16,837 nucleotides of DNA. Origin: an uncultured Myxococcales bacterium. Lineage in GTDB: Bacteria; Myxococcota_A; Polyangia; Polyangiales; Polyangiaceae. The stretch spans positions 1 through 16,837 of the forward strand of contig CALKVG010000125.1 in the NCBI GenBank assembly GCA_937998045.1, in the 5' to 3' direction. Shown piece by piece: positions 14,460 to 16,837 of this stretch. The notes below the pieces were generated by a model that made no database searches, was not told the DNA's origin, and saw nothing but the letters and a program-made list of their open reading frames with translations. The position numbers were made by a program, and so were the translations under genes. Position 1 is the first letter of the stretch; every line of letters starts with the position of its first letter.

Positions 14460-15439
14460 GGCCCGGCCACTTCCAGGGATGGTTGCGCCGATGCATCGAG
14501 CCGCACGCCCTCCCCCGGGCGCGCCTCGATCACCCGCAGGACGCCGGTCGTGCGCTCGATCGCCGCGCGCACTCGCGCGGCCTCTTCGGGCGGGACGAGC
14601 ACCTTCACGTGTGGACCGGCGTCCATCGTGGCGTACGCGCGGGCCCCGTCGGCGCGCAGCGCGCGGACGGCGGCGAGCACCGCGAGCGTCGCACCGTTGA
14701 AGTACACGACGCCCGCGGCGATCGCGCTGGCGTGCATCGCGAGCGCGCTGGCCTCCGCGAGCCGGCCGACGCCGTCGAAGTCGCGCGCGAGGAGCGCGTC
14801 GCGCAGGCGCGCATGCAGCCGTGGAGCTTCGTCGATCCACGCGCGCGCATACGGGCTGCGCTCCATCGTCAACTGCATCCCTTCGCTGGAGCCGACGGGC
14901 TTGGGCGCCTCCGTCGTGACGCACGCAAGGACCACGAGCGGCAGGTGATCGCGCGGAGCGATCGACTGGGCGGCGCTGCCGGTGAGCTCGACGAAGCCGG
15001 CGAAGACGCTTCGTGCCGCGCTCGCCGAGCTTCGTCGCGCCAGGTCGCTCACGCGCGACGCGTCCCAGCTCAACCCCGCCGCTTGGGTGGACGCCATCGC
15101 CAGCGCCGCGAACCCCGACGCGCTCGACGCCAGCCCGCTCGCCGCGGGAAAGTCGCTGCTCGAGTCGACCTCGGCGTGGTCGTTCAGCGCCGCGGCGTGC
15201 CGCACGCGATCGAGGAGAGCGATCGCGCGCGTTGCCTGCGCCGGAGCGAGCTCGCGCCCGTCGATTGTCACCCGGTGGGCTGCGATGTCGCGCCATCGTA
15301 CCCTCGTGCGCGTCGAGAGCGCGTCGAGCGTGACGGACAGGCTCGGTACGGCGGGCACGTTCGCCTCGAGGTCCCGCTTTCCCCAGTACTTCGACAGGGC
15401 GACATTGGGATGCGCGATGGCCACGGCTTCGCGGCTCAT
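14456..15439 (-). CDS. mvaD: Diphosphomevalonate decarboxylase
   Basis: This enzyme converts mevalonate 5-diphosphate to isopentenyl diphosphate with ATP-driven decarboxylation. The 327-aa product has IAHPNVALSKYWGKRD (8-23), PSLSVTLDA (32-40), FPAASGLASSASGFAALA (97-114) and TMDAGPHVKVLV (271-282), where D273 is the catalytic Asp and R143 the conserved Arg. Two departures stand out: the usual GSGSA loop reads SSASA (137-141), and DAGPN reads DAGPH. Most other landmarks are normal, so an active enzyme is likely, but a phosphomevalonate decarboxylase-like or altered specificity cannot be excluded. The start is ATG 15439, overlapping the mevalonate kinase stop (ATGA). The downstream gene overlaps this stop by four bases. 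Confidence 0.92.
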   Translation of the reverse strand: MSREAVAIAHPNVALSKYWGKRDLEANVPAVPSLSVTLDALSTRTRVRWRDIAAHRVTIDGRELAPAQATRAIALLDRVRHAAALNDHAEVDSSSDFPAASGLASSASGFAALAMASTQAAGLSWDASRVSDLARRSSASAARSVFAGFVELTGSAAQSIAPRDHLPLVVLACVTTEAPKPVGSSEGMQLTMERSPYARAWIDEAPRLHARLRDALLARDFDGVGRLAEASALAMHASAIAAGVVYFNGATLAVLAAVRALRADGARAYATMDAGPHVKVLVPPEEAARVRAAIERTTGVLRVIEARPGEGVRLDASAQPSLEVAGP

Positions 15440-16428
15440 GGGGCCGTCCTGCTGTCCGGCCGGTCCCTGGGCGGCTCGCTCAGCTCTCGATCCGCGCGGC
15501 CGCGCGCGTCTCCGGCCACGCGCGTCGCAATTCCGTCGAAGCCCTCGTTCCGCCATGCCGCCAGCACACTCTCGGCCGCTGCCGGCGACGGCACGACGGC
15601 GACGACGCTCCCGCCGCCCCCGGAGCCCGTCAGCTTCGCCCCGAGCGCGCCCGCGTGCGAGGCGAGCGCGCACATCCGGTCGATCTCCCGCGTCGACACC
15701 CCGAGGTCCGAGAGACACATCTGGTTGCGGTTCATGAGCCGCCCCAGCGCGGGCCAGTCGGCGCCATCGATTGCGTGCAGCGCTTCGCGAACGAGCGACC
15801 CGATCGCGGCGAACGACGAATCCACCAGCTCGGGCTCGCGCTCCCGCGACCACGCGACCATTTCGACCATCGACTTCGTGCTCGAGGCGATGCCGGTGCT
15901 GCCCACGCACAGGTGCAGCGTGGCGCCTACGTGGACCGTCTCCGGCTCCCTGCCCCTGCGAAACAGAATGCAGCCGCCGCGAGAGCTCACCGCTGCGTCG
16001 ACGCCGCTCGGATTTCCGTGGAAGATGCTCTCCCAGGCCATCACGCACCGCTCGATCTCGTCCTGCGTCGCGTCCGGGTCGAGCGCACGAGCGACGGCGA
16101 TGCCCATGGCCGCGGAGCAGCCGAGGCCTCCGCCCGGGGGTAACCGTACGTCCACGTCGACGGCGTGTGGCGGAAGGGTAGGGCGTTGGGACCGGATCGC
16201 CTGCAGGAGGGCGCGGAACGCGACGGCCACCTCGCCCAGTCCGTCATCCCGGGTGGCGAGGGTCATCGAGCCACTGACGCGCAGCGTGCTGGGCGAGGTC
16301 GCCAATTCCAGCGGAGTCGCCTTGGCTCTCGCCCCCCTCCGGATCGCGGCGGCGATGGCCGGCTCGCCGTATACGACAGCGTGCTCGCCGAGCAGGATGA
16401 CCTTGCCGTATGCGGTGCCGTCCCCCAC
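15436..16428 (-). CDS. mvk: Mevalonate kinase
   Basis: The 330-aa GHMP kinase phosphorylates mevalonate at C5. YGKVILLGEHAVVYGEPA (7-24) contains the conserved Lys; PPGGGLGCSAAMG (97-109) is the ATP phosphate loop; SIFHGNPSGVDAAVSSRGG (134-152) contains catalytic D144; and GAKLTGSGGGG (263-273) is motif 3. These are diagnostic for mevalonate kinase. The start is a GTG at 16428, with no ATG, GTG or TTG further upstream in frame before the inverted repeats; the ribosome site is weak. It is the first gene of a four-gene minus-strand operon, and its stop overlaps the decarboxylase start. About 30 C-terminal residues are polar and Arg/Asp-rich. Confidence 0.95.
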   Translation of the reverse strand: MGDGTAYGKVILLGEHAVVYGEPAIAAAIRRGARAKATPLELATSPSTLRVSGSMTLATRDDGLGEVAVAFRALLQAIRSQRPTLPPHAVDVDVRLPPGGGLGCSAAMGIAVARALDPDATQDEIERCVMAWESIFHGNPSGVDAAVSSRGGCILFRRGREPETVHVGATLHLCVGSTGIASSTKSMVEMVAWSREREPELVDSSFAAIGSLVREALHAIDGADWPALGRLMNRNQMCLSDLGVSTREIDRMCALASHAGALGAKLTGSGGGGSVVAVVPSPAAAESVLAAWRNEGFDGIATRVAGDARGRADRELSEPPRDRPDSRTAP

Positions 16429-16471
16429 TTCGTGTTCAAGAACGGCCCGATATTCCTTCGTGTTTAGATGG

Positions 16472-16495
16472 CCCGCGCACCGACCAGTGCGCGGG
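16472..16495. repeat. Perfect 9-bp inverted repeat between the cyclase and mevalonate kinase genes
   Basis: CCCGCGCAC (16472-16480) and GTGCGCGGG (16487-16495) flank a six-base loop. On the minus strand it lies downstream of the cyclase stop and upstream of the mevalonate kinase start, so it could end cyclase transcripts or be an operator for the operon. No T-run follows. Confidence 0.5.
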
Positions 16496-16515
16496 AGTGA
16501 GCAGAGGTCGGAAGG

Positions 16516-16535
16516 CGCCGCGCGGTCGCGCGGCG
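16516..16535. repeat. Second perfect 9-bp GC inverted repeat in the same gap
   Basis: CGCCGCGCG (16516-16524) and CGCGCGGCG (16527-16535) are separated by two bases. It lies 14 bases past the cyclase stop on the minus strand. Such a stem would fold strongly in RNA. The absence of a T-run argues against a classic intrinsic terminator. Confidence 0.45.
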
Positions 16536-16549
16536 AGACGGGCCTGTGC

Positions 16550-16790
16550 CTACCCGACCTTCGCGACGGCGCTCGGCTTCTCGCGGACGACGTTGAACCG
16601 ACGCATCGGCTTCTCCTTGCCCTTCAGCGAGCGCGCGTCGATCTCCTCGAAGTCGAAGCGCCCCCCGAGGCGCGCCAGCGTCGCCTCGCTGACGACGATC
16701 TGGCCGGCGAGCGCGGTCGCGCAGAGGCGCGCGCTGGTGTTCGCCGTGTCGCCTATCGCCGTGTACGAGAGGGCCTTCGAGCTCCCGACG
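16550..16790 (-). CDS. Class III adenylate/guanylate cyclase, C-terminal fragment
   Basis: Only the last 79 residues are genomic. SYTAIGDTANTSARL, followed by AGQIVVSEATLARLGGRF and LKGKEKPMRRFNVV, is the C-terminal half of a class III nucleotide cyclase catalytic domain. The NxxxR pair (NTSAR) supplies the Asn and Arg that stabilise the transition state. The protein ends soon after the domain, so sensory parts must be N-terminal and are missing. Codons upstream of 16790 come from the adapter: reading through gives MGSEMCIRDS, a peptide generated by the Nextera end and not a real N-terminus. The product probably makes cAMP, but purine specificity residues are outside the window. The gene is codirectional with the mevalonate operon, 121 bases upstream. 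Confidence 0.88.
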
Positions 16791-16837
16791 CTGTCTCTTA
16801 TACACATCTCCGAGCCCACGAGACAGGCAGAAATCTC
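16791..16837. other. Illumina Nextera adapter sequence (artefact, not genomic)
   Basis: CTGTCTCTTATACACATCT (16791-16809) is the reverse-complement transposon mosaic end. CCGAGCCCACGAGAC (16810-16824) is the Nextera read-2 adapter. AGGCAGAA (16825-16832) fits an 8-base i7 index of that kit, and ATCTC begins the flow-cell sequence. The genomic contig therefore ends at 16790. Any gene called across this junction has a false N-terminus. Confidence 0.98.

Noticed and set aside
14460..15296. N-terminal extension of the phosphomevalonate kinase frame (562 aa reading)
   Set aside because: The added part lies inside the decarboxylase gene in another frame and is Arg/Ala-rich with no family similarity. 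The GTG at 14459 begins right at the conserved GHMP strand.
15440..16048. N-terminal extension of the decarboxylase frame (530 aa reading)
   Set aside because: It overlaps the mevalonate kinase gene out of frame. The ATG at 15439 directly precedes the conserved decarboxylase N-terminus.
16464..16805. A 113-aa minus-strand frame beginning MYKRQ
   Set aside because: Its start comes from the adapter and it runs out of frame through the cyclase gene.

Overview
The window is a very GC-rich bacterial contig. The gene set suggests a myxobacterium-like organism (Myxococcota/Deltaproteobacteria): a PEGA-domain Hanks kinase, a bacterial mevalonate operon with class II HMG-CoA reductase, and dense translationally coupled genes. 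That assignment is inference; no rRNA or tRNA is present. The last 47 bases (16791-16837) are not genomic: they match the Illumina Nextera transposase end plus i7 adapter, so the contig is an untrimmed assembly end.

Left block (1-5342). The window opens inside a small Ala/Ser/Lys-rich protein ending in a Cys motif (SCGAGTC), coupled by a GTGA overlap to a DUF692 (MNIO) oxidase; together they look like a bufferin/HvfA-type RiPP pair. The DUF2063-type MNIO partner is on the opposite strand, overlapping the oxidase tail-to-tail by 57 nt and coupled (TGATG) to an upstream membrane Ser/Thr kinase. Behind the kinase, on the same minus strand, lie a short-chain dehydrogenase and accA (acetyl-CoA carboxyltransferase alpha).

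Middle block (5599-11659). This looks like a small, uncharacterised specialised-metabolism locus: a Tat-exported FAD oxidase resembling cytokinin dehydrogenases; an ABBA/DMATS-type aromatic prenyltransferase with an extra C-terminal domain that I read as a degenerate heme-oxygenase-like (HDO) fold; a convergent aldehyde dehydrogenase of an unusual long subfamily; and a divergent HDO-type diiron oxidase/oxygenase with a complete candidate ligand set. A 141-aa protein of unknown function follows on the minus strand.

Right block (12283-16428). A tight minus-strand mevalonate operon runs mevalonate kinase, diphosphomevalonate decarboxylase, phosphomevalonate kinase, HMG-CoA reductase, with 4-nt overlaps between the first three. 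It makes isopentenyl diphosphate, which after isomerisation (no isomerase in the window) would give the dimethylallyl donor used by a DMATS-type prenyltransferase. Upstream is the C-terminal end of a class III nucleotide cyclase, cut off by the adapter.

No gene-free stretch exceeds 300 bases; the longest are 5343-5598 and 10749-10954. No CRISPR array, tRNA, rRNA or insertion sequence was recognised.
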